From: Tepidicaulis marinus | GTDB lineage: Bacteria; Pseudomonadota; Alphaproteobacteria; Parvibaculales; Parvibaculaceae | Assembly: GCF_000739695.1 (NCBI RefSeq) | Contig: NZ_BBIO01000015.1 | Location: 1 to 64,000 of the forward strand | Length of the DNA: 64,000 nt | Reading direction: 5' to 3' | Part shown: piece by piece, positions 25,775-35,940 of the stretch | How the letters are laid out: each line of letters opens with the position of its first letter | How positions within the stretch are numbered: position 1 is the stretch's first letter | Position numbers and translations under genes: made by a program | Notes under the pieces: model-generated | The model's input: only the letters and a program-made list of their open reading frames with translations | Databases searched by the model: none | What the model was told of the DNA's origin: nothing

Positions 25775-26668
25775 ATGGCCAGTCTTGCCTTCGAAAAAGC
25801 ATTGACCGAGACCGCCGCCGGGGTTGAGCGCACCCTTGACCATCTGCTGCCGCGCCCGCAAGGGCCCGAAGCCCGCGTCATCGAGGCGATGCGCTATGGC
25901 GCGCTGAACGGGGGCAAACGCTTCCGCGCCTTTCTGGCTCATCAGGGCGCCAAACTCTTTGCCATGGATGACGAGCGCTCGCTGCGCCTCGCCGCTGCCA
26001 TCGAATGCGTTCATGCCTATTCCCTCGTCCATGACGATCTGCCCTGCATGGATGATGATGACATGCGCCGGGGCAAGCCTTCCGTGCACCGCGCCTTTGA
26101 CGAGGCAACTGCGGTGCTGGCGGGCGATGCGCTTTTGACGCTGGCCTTCGAAATTCTCGCCGACCCTGCCACCCATGAAGATGCGCGGGTGCGCGCCGAT
26201 CTGGTGCTCGGCCTGTCCCGGGCCGCCGGCGCGCTCGGCATGGTGGGCGGGCAGATGATCGATATGGCAAGCGCGGGAGAGGATCTTGCCATCGGGCCGC
26301 TCACCCGCATGCATCAGCTCAAAACGGGCGCGCTGATTGCCTTTTCCTGCGAGGGCGGGGCCATTTTGGGCCATGCGTCTCCCTCCGCCCGCCAGGCGCT
26401 CCATGCCTATGCCCATGATCTGGGCCTGGCCTATCAGATTGCCGACGACCTTCTGGATGAGGCAGGCGACAGCGCCGCCCTTGGCAAGACCGCCGGGAAA
26501 GATAAATCTCAAGGAAAAGCCACATTTCTGACTATTCTGGGGGAAGAGCGCGCCCGGGCGCAGGCTAGCCTCCTGGCCGATCAGGCGGTGGCGCATTTGG
26601 AAATGTTCGACGACCGGGCAGATATTTTGCGTGAGGCGGCATCATTCGTTATAAACCGCCGCGCGTGA
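25775..26668 (+). CDS. ispA: Polyprenyl synthetase, farnesyl diphosphate synthase type
   Basis: A 297-aa prenyltransferase that condenses IPP with DMAPP and GPP. The first aspartate-rich motif is DDLPCMDDDDMRRG from residue 87, with the two-residue insertion typical of bacterial type II FPP synthase. The second is YQIADDLLDE. GGKRFRAFL is the IPP-binding block and KDKSQGKATF the C-terminal conserved piece. It sits between xseB and dxs, which supplies the precursors. GGPP synthase is the alternative, but the short, ispA-like organisation favours FPP. Confidence 0.9.
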   Translation: MASLAFEKALTETAAGVERTLDHLLPRPQGPEARVIEAMRYGALNGGKRFRAFLAHQGAKLFAMDDERSLRLAAAIECVHAYSLVHDDLPCMDDDDMRRGKPSVHRAFDEATAVLAGDALLTLAFEILADPATHEDARVRADLVLGLSRAAGALGMVGGQMIDMASAGEDLAIGPLTRMHQLKTGALIAFSCEGGAILGHASPSARQALHAYAHDLGLAYQIADDLLDEAGDSAALGKTAGKDKSQGKATFLTILGEERARAQASLLADQAVAHLEMFDDRADILREAASFVINRRA

Positions 26669-26737
26669 GCCTTTTCCGGGCGGAAAAGGCAGGTAGGACA
26701 GTGACGGGCGGAAAGCTGCCCGGTAGTGAGGTTGAGC

Positions 26738-28675
26738 GTGACAGCGCAGAGCAAGACGCCCCTTCTCGACAAGGTTAAAAACCCTGCGGACCTTCGGGCC
26801 CTGCCGGAGAGCGAGCTGCGCCAATTGGCGGACGAGCTGCGCACCGAGACCATCGATGCCGTATCCGTCACCGGCGGGCATCTGGGCGCAGGCCTCGGTG
26901 TCGTCGAGCTGACCACGGCCATTCACTATGTCTTCAACACGCCCGAGGACCGGCTGATCTGGGATGTCGGCCATCAATGCTATCCCCATAAGATTCTGAC
27001 GGAGCGGCGGGACCGTATCCGCACCATCCGCCAGGGCGGCGGGCTTTCCGGTTTCACCAAGCGCGCGGAAAGCGAATACGACCCCTTCGGCGCGGCGCAT
27101 TCCTCCACCTCCATTTCCGCAGGCCTCGGCATGGCCGTGGCGCGCGATCTGGCAGGCAAGAAGAACAATGTCGTCTGTGTGATCGGAGACGGCGCCATGA
27201 GCGCGGGCATGGCCTATGAAGCCATGAACAATGCCGGTTCCATGGACAGCCGCCTTATCGTCATTCTGAACGACAATGATATGTCCATCGCTCCGCCGGT
27301 GGGCGCGATGAGCGCTTATCTCGCCCGGCTGATTTCCGGGGAGACCTATCGCGGCTTCCGCAGCTTTGCCAAGCATTTGGCCGAGAAACTGCCCAAGAGC
27401 CTGGAAAAAATCGCCAAGCGGGCGGAAGAATATGCGCGCGGCATGGCGACCGGCGGCACGATGTTCGAGGAGCTCGGCTTTTATTATGTCGGGCCCATCG
27501 ACGGGCACAATCTAGACCATCTTTTGCCGATCCTGAAAAATGTGCGCGACAGTGAAGAAGGCCCGATCCTCATTCATGTCGTCACGCAAAAGGGCAAGGG
27601 CTATGCGCCGGCGGAAGCTGCCGCCGACAAATATCACGGCGTTTCGAAATTCGACGTGATCACCGGCACGCAGGCAAAAGCCAAAGCCAATGCGCCTGCC
27701 TATACGAAAGTGTTCGCGCAAGGCCTCATCAAGGAAGCGGAAGCCGACGAGAAGATCGTTGCCGTAACCGCCGCCATGCCCTCCGGCACCGGGCTCGATC
27801 TTTTCGGCAAGACCTTTCCCGAGCGCACCTTCGATGTCGGTATTGCCGAGCAGCACGGCGTGACCTTTGCCGCGGGCCTTGCCTCGGAAGGCTATAAGCC
27901 CTTCGCCGCGATCTATTCCACCTTCCTGCAGCGCGCCTATGACCAGGTCGTGCACGATGTGGCCATTCAAAAGCTTCCCGTGCGTTTTGCCATCGACCGG
28001 GCCGGGCTTGTCGGCGCGGACGGGCCGACCCATGCTGGCGCCTTCGATATTGCCTATCTTTCTTGCCTGCCCGATTTCGTGGTGATGGCAGCGGGCGATG
28101 AAGCCGAGCTCATGCATATGGTGGCCACGGCGGCGCAGATCGACGACCGGCCCTCCGCCTTCCGCTATCCGCGCGGGGAGGGGATCGGCGTCGAAATGCC
28201 CGAACGCGGCGTGCCGCTTGAGATCGGCAAGGGCCGCATCCTGAAAGAGGGCTCGAAGATCGCGCTGCTTTCCCTTGGCGGGCGCCTTGCCGAGGCGGTG
28301 AAAGCGGCCGAGGAACTGGGCCGGCTCGGGTTCCCGGCAACGGTGGCCGATGCCCGCTTTGCCAAACCGCTCGATGAAGCGCTGATCCGCCAGCTTGCAA
28401 GCCACCACGAAGTGCTGATCACGCTGGAAGAAGGCAGTGTCGGCGGTTTCGGCTCCCATGTTTTGCACTATCTTGCCAATGCCGGTCTTCTCGACAGCGG
28501 TTTGAAAGTGCGCCCGCTTTGCCTGCCCGACCGTTTTATCGATCAGGACAAGCCGGAAAAAATGTATGACGAGGCCGGGCTCAACGCGCCGCAGATCGTA
28601 CGCGCGGCGCTTGGCGCGCTTGGGGCGGAGAACGTCATTGTCGATCTGACGGCAGCCCATCCCCGCAAGCCCTGA
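26738..28675 (+). CDS. dxs: 1-deoxy-D-xylulose-5-phosphate synthase
   Basis: The 645-aa ThDP enzyme joins pyruvate and glyceraldehyde 3-phosphate, the first step of the MEP pathway. [43 protein letters not shown] is recognisable at the start (in pieces), [18 protein letters not shown] is the ThDP/Mg motif, and [17 protein letters not shown] carries the catalytic Glu of the transketolase Pyr domain. The start is probably the GTG at 26738, with GAGG six bases before it; in-frame GTG 26726 and TTG 26732 are alternatives. It follows ispA and precedes tlyA by 8 bases. Confidence 0.93.
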   Translation: MTAQSKTPLLDKVKNPADLRALPESELRQLADELRTETIDAVSVTGGHLGAGLGVVELTTAIHYVFNTPEDRLIWDVGHQCYPHKILTERRDRIRTIRQGGGLSGFTKRAESEYDPFGAAHSSTSISAGLGMAVARDLAGKKNNVVCVIGDGAMSAGMAYEAMNNAGSMDSRLIVILNDNDMSIAPPVGAMSAYLARLISGETYRGFRSFAKHLAEKLPKSLEKIAKRAEEYARGMATGGTMFEELGFYYVGPIDGHNLDHLLPILKNVRDSEEGPILIHVVTQKGKGYAPAEAAADKYHGVSKFDVITGTQAKAKANAPAYTKVFAQGLIKEAEADEKIVAVTAAMPSGTGLDLFGKTFPERTFDVGIAEQHGVTFAAGLASEGYKPFAAIYSTFLQRAYDQVVHDVAIQKLPVRFAIDRAGLVGADGPTHAGAFDIAYLSCLPDFVVMAAGDEAELMHMVATAAQIDDRPSAFRYPRGEGIGVEMPERGVPLEIGKGRILKEGSKIALLSLGGRLAEAVKAAEELGRLGFPATVADARFAKPLDEALIRQLASHHEVLITLEEGSVGGFGSHVLHYLANAGLLDSGLKVRPLCLPDRFIDQDKPEKMYDEAGLNAPQIVRAALGALGAENVIVDLTAAHPRKP

Positions 28676-28683
28676 CCGGCGCC

Positions 28684-29430
28684 ATGACGGAACCTGGCGA
28701 ACGGCTCGATATGGCTCTGGTCTCCCGGGGCCTTGCTCCTAGCCGCGCGCGGGCGCAGGCGCTGCTGCGCGAGCGAAAAGTGTCGGTGAACGGGGAGGCG
28801 GTGTCCAAAGCTGCCCGCATGGTGGCGCCGTCGGACGAGGTAAGTCTGAGCGCGCCCGACCATCCTTGGGTCTCGCGCGCCGCTTTGAAGCTGGTGCATG
28901 GGCTTGCCCATTTCGGCATTAAGCCTGAAGGCCTCAGAGCGCTCGATCTCGGCGCCTCGACCGGCGGGTTCACGCAGGTTCTGCGCGCGCATGGCGCAGC
29001 GCATGTGATCGCGGTGGATGTTGGCCACGGGCAATTTGCCGGGAGCCTGCGGGAAGATGACGGCATCAGCGTGCTGGAAGGCACGAATGCGCGGGATCTG
29101 AGCGTAGAGATGACGGGCGGCGCGGTGGATCTCATCGTCTGCGACGTCAGTTTCATCAGTCTGGAAAAGGCTTTGCCGGCAGCGCTTGCGCTTGCAAAGC
29201 CCGGCGCTTTTCTTCTCACGCTGATCAAGCCGCAATTCGAGGTGGGCAAGGGCCGCCTCGGCAAAGGCGGCATCGTGAAAGATGCGGGCCTCCACGAAGA
29301 GGTTTGCGTGAGGCTTGAGACATGGCTTGCCGCGCAGCCGGGCTGGCGCGTTTTAGGGCTTTGCCCGAGCCCCATCACGGGCAGTGACGGCAATAAGGAA
29401 TTTTTGATGGCAGGGCGTTTTGATGGCTGA
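28684..29430 (+). CDS. tlyA: TlyA family rRNA 2'-O-methyltransferase
   Basis: The 248-aa protein joins an N-terminal S4 RNA-binding domain (residues about 6-65, GERLDMALVSRGLAPSRARAQALLRE) to a FtsJ-like methyltransferase. The SAM motif is ALDLGASTGGFTQVL and the catalytic set includes LIVCDVSFIS and LIKPQFEVG. TlyA methylates cytidines in 16S and/or 23S rRNA and influences capreomycin sensitivity in some bacteria; the older name hemolysin A is misleading. It overlaps the next gene by 8 bases, so translation is coupled. Confidence 0.9.
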   Translation: MTEPGERLDMALVSRGLAPSRARAQALLRERKVSVNGEAVSKAARMVAPSDEVSLSAPDHPWVSRAALKLVHGLAHFGIKPEGLRALDLGASTGGFTQVLRAHGAAHVIAVDVGHGQFAGSLREDDGISVLEGTNARDLSVEMTGGAVDLIVCDVSFISLEKALPAALALAKPGAFLLTLIKPQFEVGKGRLGKGGIVKDAGLHEEVCVRLETWLAAQPGWRVLGLCPSPITGSDGNKEFLMAGRFDG

Positions 29431-30661
29431 AGAAGTGGAAATCCTGCGCATGGGGCACCAGGGCGAAGGTGTGGCAGAGCGCACGTCGCCGCTTTTCGTG
29501 CCCTATACGCTGCCCGGTGAGCAGGTGCGCGTGGCAACGGATGAAAGCGATCATGGCAGCCTCAAAGGCATCCTCACGCCCTCGCCCGAGCGCATCAAAC
29601 CGGCCTGCGCGCATTTTACCCGCTGCGGCGGCTGCGCTCTTCAGCATTGGCAGGAAGAGGCTTATGCAAGCTGGAAGGAAGGCCTCGTTGCGCAGGCTTT
29701 TTCCCAGCAGGGCATCAGCGCGGAAATTTCTCCGATCATCCGGGCGAAACCCGGCACACGGCGGCGGGCGAGCTTTGCCGTCACGCGGACAAAATCCGGC
29801 GCCGTGGCAGGTTATTATGCCCGCGGCACCCATCAGATCGTGCCGGTTTCCATGTGCCCGCTGGTGCGCCCGGAAATCGAGAGCGCGATGCAGCCGCTTG
29901 CCGATCTCGTGGCGGGCGGTCTTTCGCGCAAGGGCCGCGCCTCGGTGCTCGTCACCGTCACGGCCTCCGGCCTCGATGTCATGGTCAGCGGCGGCAAGCC
30001 GCTCGATATCGATCTGCGCATGTATTTGAGCGAAGGCGCTGACCGGCTGGACCTTGCCCGTCTTGCCTGGGAAGGGGAGATCGTGGCCGAGCGGCGCTTG
30101 CCGATACTTTCCCTTTCCGGCATTCCCGTCACGCTCGCCCCCGGCGCTTTTTTGCAGGCGACGGCGGATGGGGAGGCTGCGCTCGTCCAATCCGTTCTTG
30201 AGGGGATGGAAGGGGCGGGCGATGTCGCCGATCTTTTTGCCGGCTGCGGCACCTTCACCTTTGCGCTTGCCCGGAAGGCCAATGTCCTTGCGCTGGAGGG
30301 TGAGGCAGGCCAGGTGGAGGCCTTGGAGCGGGCCTATCACCGTGAAGGCCCGGCCCATCATCTAAAGCGCATCACGGCGGAGCGGCGTGATCTTTTCCGC
30401 CGCCCGCTTCTGACCCCGGAAATGAAAAAGCTGGACGGCATCGTTTTCGACCCGCCTCGCGCCGGGGCGGCGGCACAGGCCGCTGAAATCGCCAAAAGCG
30501 CGGTGCCGCGCCTTGTTGCCGTTTCCTGCAATCCGGCGACCCTTGCCCGCGACCTGCGCGCGCTTTTGGACGGGGGTTATGACATTTCCCGGGTCCAGCC
30601 GGTGGACCAATTCCTCTGGTCGCCCCATATTGAAGTGGCGGTGCATCTGACGCGCCGTTGA
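29423..30661 (+). CDS. RlmD/TrmA-family RNA (uracil-5)-methyltransferase
   Basis: A 412-aa enzyme that methylates uracil C5 in rRNA or tRNA. A short TRAM-like N-terminus (VEILRMGHQGEGVAE) precedes an iron-sulfur cluster motif PACAHFTRCGGC (C-x5-C-x2-C). DLFAGCGTFTFALA binds SAM, FDPPRAGA follows, and the catalytic cysteine is in AVSCNPATLARDL. The motif set fits the RlmD/RlmCD branch. It starts inside the end of tlyA and is followed 21 bases later by another methyltransferase. The target base cannot be told. Confidence 0.87.
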   Translation: MAEEVEILRMGHQGEGVAERTSPLFVPYTLPGEQVRVATDESDHGSLKGILTPSPERIKPACAHFTRCGGCALQHWQEEAYASWKEGLVAQAFSQQGISAEISPIIRAKPGTRRRASFAVTRTKSGAVAGYYARGTHQIVPVSMCPLVRPEIESAMQPLADLVAGGLSRKGRASVLVTVTASGLDVMVSGGKPLDIDLRMYLSEGADRLDLARLAWEGEIVAERRLPILSLSGIPVTLAPGAFLQATADGEAALVQSVLEGMEGAGDVADLFAGCGTFTFALARKANVLALEGEAGQVEALERAYHREGPAHHLKRITAERRDLFRRPLLTPEMKKLDGIVFDPPRAGAAAQAAEIAKSAVPRLVAVSCNPATLARDLRALLDGGYDISRVQPVDQFLWSPHIEVAVHLTRR

Positions 30662-30682
30662 GAGGGTGTAAGAGAGGCGCAT

Positions 30683-31738
30683 ATGGCACGGATGCTGGAA
30701 AGCTGGCGGCATGGCCTGTCCCAGACGGCGCGGATCGGTTGGTACGCTGCCCATTATCTGGCGGTGAACCGGATGCGCGGGCCGCTGACGCCGCCCGGCG
30801 AAGCGCCCTTCAAGCCGCAAGGCGCCTTCCCGAAATGGCAGGGCATGCTCGGCGAAATCCGCAAGCTGATCGAGAAGGATGCGGCTCATGTGGCGCGCGG
30901 CACCTACCGCGCTGCCGATCCGCTTTTACCGCTCGGAGACGCGCTCGAAAAGTCCCGCCGCTTCTTTGCCGATATGCCGGCCCTCGATGAGCGCCGCCTC
31001 TCGCGCGGCCATAGCGAGGTGCGCGAGAAATTGCGGGGTCAGCCAGGCGCGCGCGCCTATCCGCGTTATTATCTCCAGAATTTTCACTACCAGACCGATG
31101 GCTGGCTGTCCGAGGATAGCGCGCGGATTTACGACACGCAGGTCGAAATTCTCTTCTCCGGCACCGCCGACATGATGCGCCGCCAGGCGCTCGTGCCCCT
31201 TGCCCGCTGGATGGAAGGAAAGGACCAGCGCGAGGTCTCCTTCCTTGATTTGGCCGCGGGCACGGGGCGCTTTCTGCGCGATCTTAAAGCGAGCTGGCCG
31301 CGCCTTTCCGTCCTCGCGCTCGATCTGTCGCATGCTTATTTGGGGGAGGCCCGGCGCAATGTGAAGCGCTGGCGCGGCGTGCAGCCGGTGCAGGGATTGG
31401 CCGAGAGGTTGCCGCTGGCCGATGCAAGCCTCGATGTCGTCAGTTCCATCTATCTCTTTCATGAGCTGCCGCCCAAAATCAGGCGCGCGGTGATCGGCGA
31501 GGCGGCGCGGGTTTTGAAGCCCGGCGGGCTCTTCGTGCTGACGGATTCGCTGCAGCAGGGTGACAGAGAAGATTATGACGGGCTGCTCGAGTTTTTCCCC
31601 GTCGGCTTTCACGAGCCTTATTTCACGTCTTTCCTCACAGAAGATTTTGGCGCGCTCTGCGCCGCGCAGGGGCTCAAGCTTGTGAGCGCCGAGACGGCGT
31701 TCTTAAGCAAGGTCATGGCGTTCGAAAAAGAGGCTTAG
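30683..31738 (+). CDS. Class I SAM-dependent methyltransferase
   Basis: A 351-aa protein with a 170-residue N-terminal region of no clear family (conserved basic and Arg/Tyr-rich, NFHYQTDGWLSEDSARIYD) and a C-terminal Rossmann methyltransferase. Motif I is FLDLAAGTGRFLRDLK, followed by VLALDLSHAYLGEARRN and a VVSSIYLFHELPP post-motif, typical of the UbiE-like type. The substrate is unknown; a small lipid or quinone-like compound would suit the isoprenoid operon, which is inference. It ends convergently with a membrane protein gene, sharing 4 bases. Confidence 0.8.
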   Translation: MARMLESWRHGLSQTARIGWYAAHYLAVNRMRGPLTPPGEAPFKPQGAFPKWQGMLGEIRKLIEKDAAHVARGTYRAADPLLPLGDALEKSRRFFADMPALDERRLSRGHSEVREKLRGQPGARAYPRYYLQNFHYQTDGWLSEDSARIYDTQVEILFSGTADMMRRQALVPLARWMEGKDQREVSFLDLAAGTGRFLRDLKASWPRLSVLALDLSHAYLGEARRNVKRWRGVQPVQGLAERLPLADASLDVVSSIYLFHELPPKIRRAVIGEAARVLKPGGLFVLTDSLQQGDREDYDGLLEFFPVGFHEPYFTSFLTEDFGALCAAQGLKLVSAETAFLSKVMAFEKEA

Positions 31739-32298
31739 GCGCGGTCCGCTTTGCGCGCTTCCGCAATCCGGGCACGGATGACATCGCCGAGCTGTTCGGG
31801 AGAAACCGCCAGCGGTTCGAGCTTCACCGTAAGTTCGCCTTCCGATACCGGCTTCCATACCGAATACATATAACGCCGCCAGCTTTCAGGTTCGCGCTCT
31901 CGCACCACTGCCTTTTCGATGGGCGCGTGCAAGATGAGATAGAGCTCTGCATTGCGGATATTGCGCACGGCTTTGTTATAGATGCGGATGCCGGCAATCT
32001 TGCTCCAGGGCAGGAGCCCCAGGCCTTCGATATAAAACCCTTCCGGGGAGACCTGCAGCGGCGGATGGCGGCGGAAGGTGAGAGGCGCGTAATAATACGC
32101 AACGCCGAATGCGGCAATCGCGGCAAGCAGCAGAATGCCGTCGAAGCGCGTCACCGCCAAGGAGAGCAGAAAGAGGCCGAGCAGGCTGCCGCCATAGACC
32201 ATCATTTCGCCGTTGCCGCTTTCATAGCGAATGGGAATGATTGTGCCGCTGTCGTTTTTCAAAGCCGGTTCCGCCTCGCCTTTTGCTACCCCCCGCAT
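31735..32298 (-). CDS. Hypothetical membrane protein
   Basis: A 187-aa protein from the start at 32298, which has AAGG upstream; in-frame starts at 32313 or GTG 32427 would lengthen it to 230 aa. Two adjacent hydrophobic segments are visible near residues 35-80 (MMVYGGSLLGLFLLSLAV and GILLLAAIAAFGVAYYY). The C-terminal half, with LQVSPEGFYIEGLGLLPWSKIAGIRIYN, resembles a bacterial PH-like domain, so it may be a membrane-anchored PH-type protein of unknown role. It is convergent with the methyltransferase. Confidence 0.6.
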   Translation of the reverse strand: MRGVAKGEAEPALKNDSGTIIPIRYESGNGEMMVYGGSLLGLFLLSLAVTRFDGILLLAAIAAFGVAYYYAPLTFRRHPPLQVSPEGFYIEGLGLLPWSKIAGIRIYNKAVRNIRNAELYLILHAPIEKAVVREREPESWRRYMYSVWKPVSEGELTVKLEPLAVSPEQLGDVIRARIAEARKADRA

Positions 32299-32472
32299 AC
32301 GCACCTTGAGCATATACGCAAAGCCCGTGCCGGTCGGCGCTTTTTGCAAAAGGGAGAATGCGGGGCTTTCGAGGGGAAGGCGCCGGAAAAACGACCGGAT
32401 TTTCAGCACCCCGCGCGGCGGCTGCACAGATATGCGGCACAGCGCTTCTGATAAGCACGCGGCAAGGAAGGT

Positions 32473-33564
32473 TCAGAGACCGCCCACTTGGCCCCGGTGG
32501 CGCAGCAAATGATCGGCAAGGACGCAGGCCATCATCGCCTCGCCTACGGGCACGGCGCGGATGCCGACGCAAGGATCGTGGCGGCCTTTGGTGCGCACAT
32601 CCACCTCTTCGCCCTTGCGCGTCACGGAACGGCGCGGGGTGAGGATGGAAGAGGTGGGCTTCACCGCAAAACGGGCGATGACATCCTGGCCCGTCGAAAT
32701 ACCGCCCAGAATGCCGCCGGCATGGTTCGTCAGGAAGGAGGGCTTGCCTTCTTCCATGCGCATTTCATCGGCGTTTTCTTCACCGCTTAGGGAAGCGGCT
32801 TCAAAACCATTGCCGATCTCCACACCCTTGACGGCATTGATGCTCATGAGGGCAGCGGCAATCTCGGTGTCGAGTTTGGCATAGATGGGCGCGCCCAATC
32901 CGGCGGGCACGCCTTCGGCCGCCACTTCGATCACGGCGCCGCAGGACGAGCCTGCCTTGCGCACCTCGTCGAGATAGCTTTCCCAAAGTTTGGCGGCTTT
33001 GGCATCCGGGCACCAGAAATCGTTGCGGGCGGTTTCGTCCCAGTCCCAATTGGCGCGGTCGATCTTATGCGGGCCGACCTGCACCAGCGCGCCGCGCACC
33101 TTGATGCCGCCGATCACCTTGCGGGCAATGGCCCCGGCGGCCACGCGCGCCGCCGTCTCGCGCGCGGACTGGCGCCCGCCGCCCCGGTAATCGCGAATGC
33201 CGTATTTGGCTTCATAGGTGTAATCGGCATGGCCCGGCCTATAGCGGTCTTTGATCTCGCCGTAATCTTTGGAGCGTTGATCGGTGTTTTCGATGATCAG
33301 CGAAATCGGCGTGCCGGTCGTCACCTGCTCGCCCGTTTCCGGGTCTTCGAAAACGCCGGAGAGAATGCGCACCTGGTCCGCCTCGCGGCGCTGGGTCGTG
33401 TGGCGCGACTGGCCGGGGCGGCGCTTGTCGAGAAAGGGCTGGATATCGGCTTCGGTCAGCGGAATGCGCGGCGGCACACCGTCGATGACGCAGCCAAGCG
33501 CCGGCCCGTGGCTTTCGCCCCAGGTCGTCACGCGGAAAAGATGGCCATAGGTGTTATGCGACAT
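32473..33564 (-). CDS. aroC: Chorismate synthase
   Basis: The 363-aa FMN-dependent enzyme eliminates phosphate from EPSP to make chorismate. The protein opens with the invariant [29 protein letters not shown], has the FMN and substrate blocks [25 protein letters not shown] and [40 protein letters not shown], and the C-terminal [18 protein letters not shown]. The full shikimate signature leaves no doubt. fabI is 103 bases upstream on the same strand, and the dnaJ-like gene and a Sel1 gene precede it in the same direction. Confidence 0.95.
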   Translation of the reverse strand: MSHNTYGHLFRVTTWGESHGPALGCVIDGVPPRIPLTEADIQPFLDKRRPGQSRHTTQRREADQVRILSGVFEDPETGEQVTTGTPISLIIENTDQRSKDYGEIKDRYRPGHADYTYEAKYGIRDYRGGGRQSARETAARVAAGAIARKVIGGIKVRGALVQVGPHKIDRANWDWDETARNDFWCPDAKAAKLWESYLDEVRKAGSSCGAVIEVAAEGVPAGLGAPIYAKLDTEIAAALMSINAVKGVEIGNGFEAASLSGEENADEMRMEEGKPSFLTNHAGGILGGISTGQDVIARFAVKPTSSILTPRRSVTRKGEEVDVRTKGRHDPCVGIRAVPVGEAMMACVLADHLLRHRGQVGGL

Positions 33565-33667
33565 AAACCCGCTCCGGATTGCGGCGGCCCCGCGCCCCGC
33601 GCCATGCCTGAGGTTCTATCCTCACGCGCAGAACCCGTCAAATCGCGGTTTTCGGGACAGGCGGCCC

Positions 33668-34480
33668 TTAAACGATGCTCATGTCCGGGGCGTCTTCCGC
33701 CTTCATGCCCACCACATGATAGCCCGCATCCACATGATGCACTTCGCCGGTCACGCCTGTGCCGAGGTCGGAGAGGAGATAGAGCGAGGTCTTGCCGACC
33801 TCTTCGATGGTCACGCCGCGCTTCAGGGGCGAGTTCAGCTCGTTCCATTTCAGGATATAGCGGAAATCGCCGATGCCGGAAGCGGCCAGCGTCTTGATCG
33901 GCCCGGCGGAAACGGCGTTGATGCGGATGTTCTTGCGGCCGAGATCCACGGCGAGATAACGCACGGAAGCTTCCAGCGCCGCTTTCGCCACGCCCATGAC
34001 GTTGTAATGGGGGATGACTTTTTCCGCGCCGTAATAGGTCAACGTGATAATCGAGCCGCCCTCGGTCATCAGCTTTTCCGCGCGCTGGGAAACGGCGGCA
34101 AGCGAATGGCAGGAAACGGCCATGGCAGTGGTGAACTGCTCGAGCGAGGTATCGACATAGCGCCCGGTCAGCGCTTCTTTGGGCGCATAGGCGACCGCAT
34201 GAACCAGAAAGTCGATGGAGCCCCAGGCTTTCTCGATTTCGGCGAAGGCCGCGTCCATGCTCGCCGGGTCCGTCACATCGCAGGGCATGACGAGATTGGA
34301 GCCCACTTCGGCGGCCAGCGGCTCAATGCGCTTTTTCAGCGCGTCGCCCTGATACGTGAAGGCAAGCTCGGCCCCTGCATCGGCGCAGGCTTTGGCGATT
34401 CCCCAGGCGATGGACCGGTTATTGGCGACGCCCATTACGAGGCCGCGTTTGCCCGTCATCAATTGCCCGGTTCCGCTCAT
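33668..34480 (-). CDS. fabI: Enoyl-[acyl-carrier-protein] reductase
   Basis: The 270-aa NADH-dependent reductase completes each fatty-acid elongation cycle. GKRGLVMGVANNRSIAWGIAKA binds NAD, Tyr149 and Tyr159 with Lys166 form the FabI catalytic set (Tyr-x6-Lys), and VSAGPIKTLAASGIGDF is the substrate loop. The C-terminal VTGEVHHVDAGYHVVGM is typical. Because it carries the FabI triad it is expected to bind diazaborine or triclosan. It sits between the DnaJ-like gene upstream and aroC downstream. Confidence 0.93.
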   Translation of the reverse strand: MSGTGQLMTGKRGLVMGVANNRSIAWGIAKACADAGAELAFTYQGDALKKRIEPLAAEVGSNLVMPCDVTDPASMDAAFAEIEKAWGSIDFLVHAVAYAPKEALTGRYVDTSLEQFTTAMAVSCHSLAAVSQRAEKLMTEGGSIITLTYYGAEKVIPHYNVMGVAKAALEASVRYLAVDLGRKNIRINAVSAGPIKTLAASGIGDFRYILKWNELNSPLKRGVTIEEVGKTSLYLLSDLGTGVTGEVHHVDAGYHVVGMKAEDAPDMSIV

Positions 34481-34650
34481 GATTCTGTCCTTGGATAACT
34501 GCTCGCTGGGTGCCCGCGCCGCGCGTTCACCTTTCGGGCGGGCATCCTACACAAAAGACGAAGGTGGTCTAGGGAAAAGGTATGGGGGAATTGGCGGAAA
34601 AGCGGGATAAATCAGAGCATTAGCCGTTTGCAATGCAGCATGGCAGCGCC

Positions 34651-35817
34651 TTAAGCGTTTTCCCTGCCGCCTTTTCCTTGCGCCCATCCGGCGATGAAGC
34701 TTTTTAGCGCCGGGTCGATTTCATCGGGCAGCACGATCTGCAAGGTGGCGAAATGATCGCCCGCCTTGCCGCCGCCCGCAGGGCGGACGCCCTGGCCCTG
34801 CAGGCGCAGCCGCCGCCCGCTGGAAGAGCCCGGCGGCACGGTGACGGCGACGGAGCCATGCAGCGTTTTCACGCGGATTTTTGCGCCCAGAATAGCCTCG
34901 GCCAGGCCGATGGGCACATTGGCGGAAATATCGAGCCCGTCGCGCTCAAATTCCTCGTGCGGCTCGATCGTCACGGTGATGAGCGCATCGCCCCGCGTGC
35001 TGCCGAAGCGGCCGGGTTCGCCCTGGCCGCGCAGGCGGATCTGCTGGCCCTCGGAAAGCCCGGCGGGGATTTTCACATCCAGCACCTTGCCGCTTGCCAG
35101 TTTCACCCGTTTCGTCGCGCCGAGCGCAGCGTCGGTGAAGGAGACGGTGAGTGTGTAATCTTCGTCTTCCCCGCTTGCCCCGCCCACAGCCTGCTTGCCG
35201 GCGCGGCGCAGGCCAGAAAAGAACCCGGCAAAGGCCGAGGCGCTTTCCCCTTCCGGTTTGGCGCGGCTGACGGTTTCGGGTTCTTCCGTGCGGGGGCGAT
35301 CGGCGGTTTTCTCCGCACTTCTTTGTGCGCCTTCGCGGGCTTTGTTCAGCTCGTCCTGAAAATCGCTCTTGCGGCTTTGGGCAGCGCGCTCGCGCTCGCG
35401 GTTTTGATTTTGAGCGCGTTCCTGCTTCGGCGCTTCCCGGCGGGGGGCTTCCTGTTTAGGGCTGGCTTTTGCATCCGCGCTGCCGGACTTGTTCTCATTG
35501 GCGTCCTGATAGGATTTGCGTTGGCGGAACCCGGCGCGGCTGTCCCCCTCCTTTTGCGCGCCGGCAAAGGGGCCGCTGCGCCCATTGGGCTGGGCTCTGC
35601 CGGGCTGCGGGCGCGGGCGGTCCATGCCCAGGGGCTCGGGCTTCGGCGCGCTCATCTGCTGATAGGCGTTGGTGACTTCCTTGAACCGGGCCTCGGCAAT
35701 CGTATCGCCGCCGTTGAAATCGGGATGATAAAGCTTGGCCAAGCGCCGGTAGGCGGCCTTGATCTGATCTTTCGAGGCATTCCGGGGGACGCCGAGGATT
35801 TCATGGGGCTGACGCAA
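34651..35817 (-). CDS. DnaJ-family co-chaperone with J and C-terminal domains
   Basis: The 388-aa protein has a J domain at residues 2-60 (YRRLAKLYHPDFNGGD, with the HPD that stimulates DnaK) and two DnaJ C-terminal beta domains from about 220 to the end (FTDAALGATKRVKLASG, VTIEPHEEFERDGLDI, GLAEAILGAKIRVKTLHG). It lacks the CXXCXGXG zinc finger, so it is of the CbpA/type II layout. Between the domains is a long linker of about 145 residues rich in Lys, Arg, Glu, Gln and Ala, probably disordered. It is followed on the minus strand by fabI and aroC. Confidence 0.85.
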   Translation of the reverse strand: MRQPHEILGVPRNASKDQIKAAYRRLAKLYHPDFNGGDTIAEARFKEVTNAYQQMSAPKPEPLGMDRPRPQPGRAQPNGRSGPFAGAQKEGDSRAGFRQRKSYQDANENKSGSADAKASPKQEAPRREAPKQERAQNQNRERERAAQSRKSDFQDELNKAREGAQRSAEKTADRPRTEEPETVSRAKPEGESASAFAGFFSGLRRAGKQAVGGASGEDEDYTLTVSFTDAALGATKRVKLASGKVLDVKIPAGLSEGQQIRLRGQGEPGRFGSTRGDALITVTIEPHEEFERDGLDISANVPIGLAEAILGAKIRVKTLHGSVAVTVPPGSSSGRRLRLQGQGVRPAGGGKAGDHFATLQIVLPDEIDPALKSFIAGWAQGKGGRENA

Positions 35818-35940
35818 CGCCGCTGATCCTGCGCATATGGTTAATAATCTCTTCTCAAATCATAAAGGCGCTTGGATACCAAAAGGTTAAAGTTGCCATC
35901 ACGGGCGCGTCAGTCGCCGGAAATGTGGGATACGGCACTC

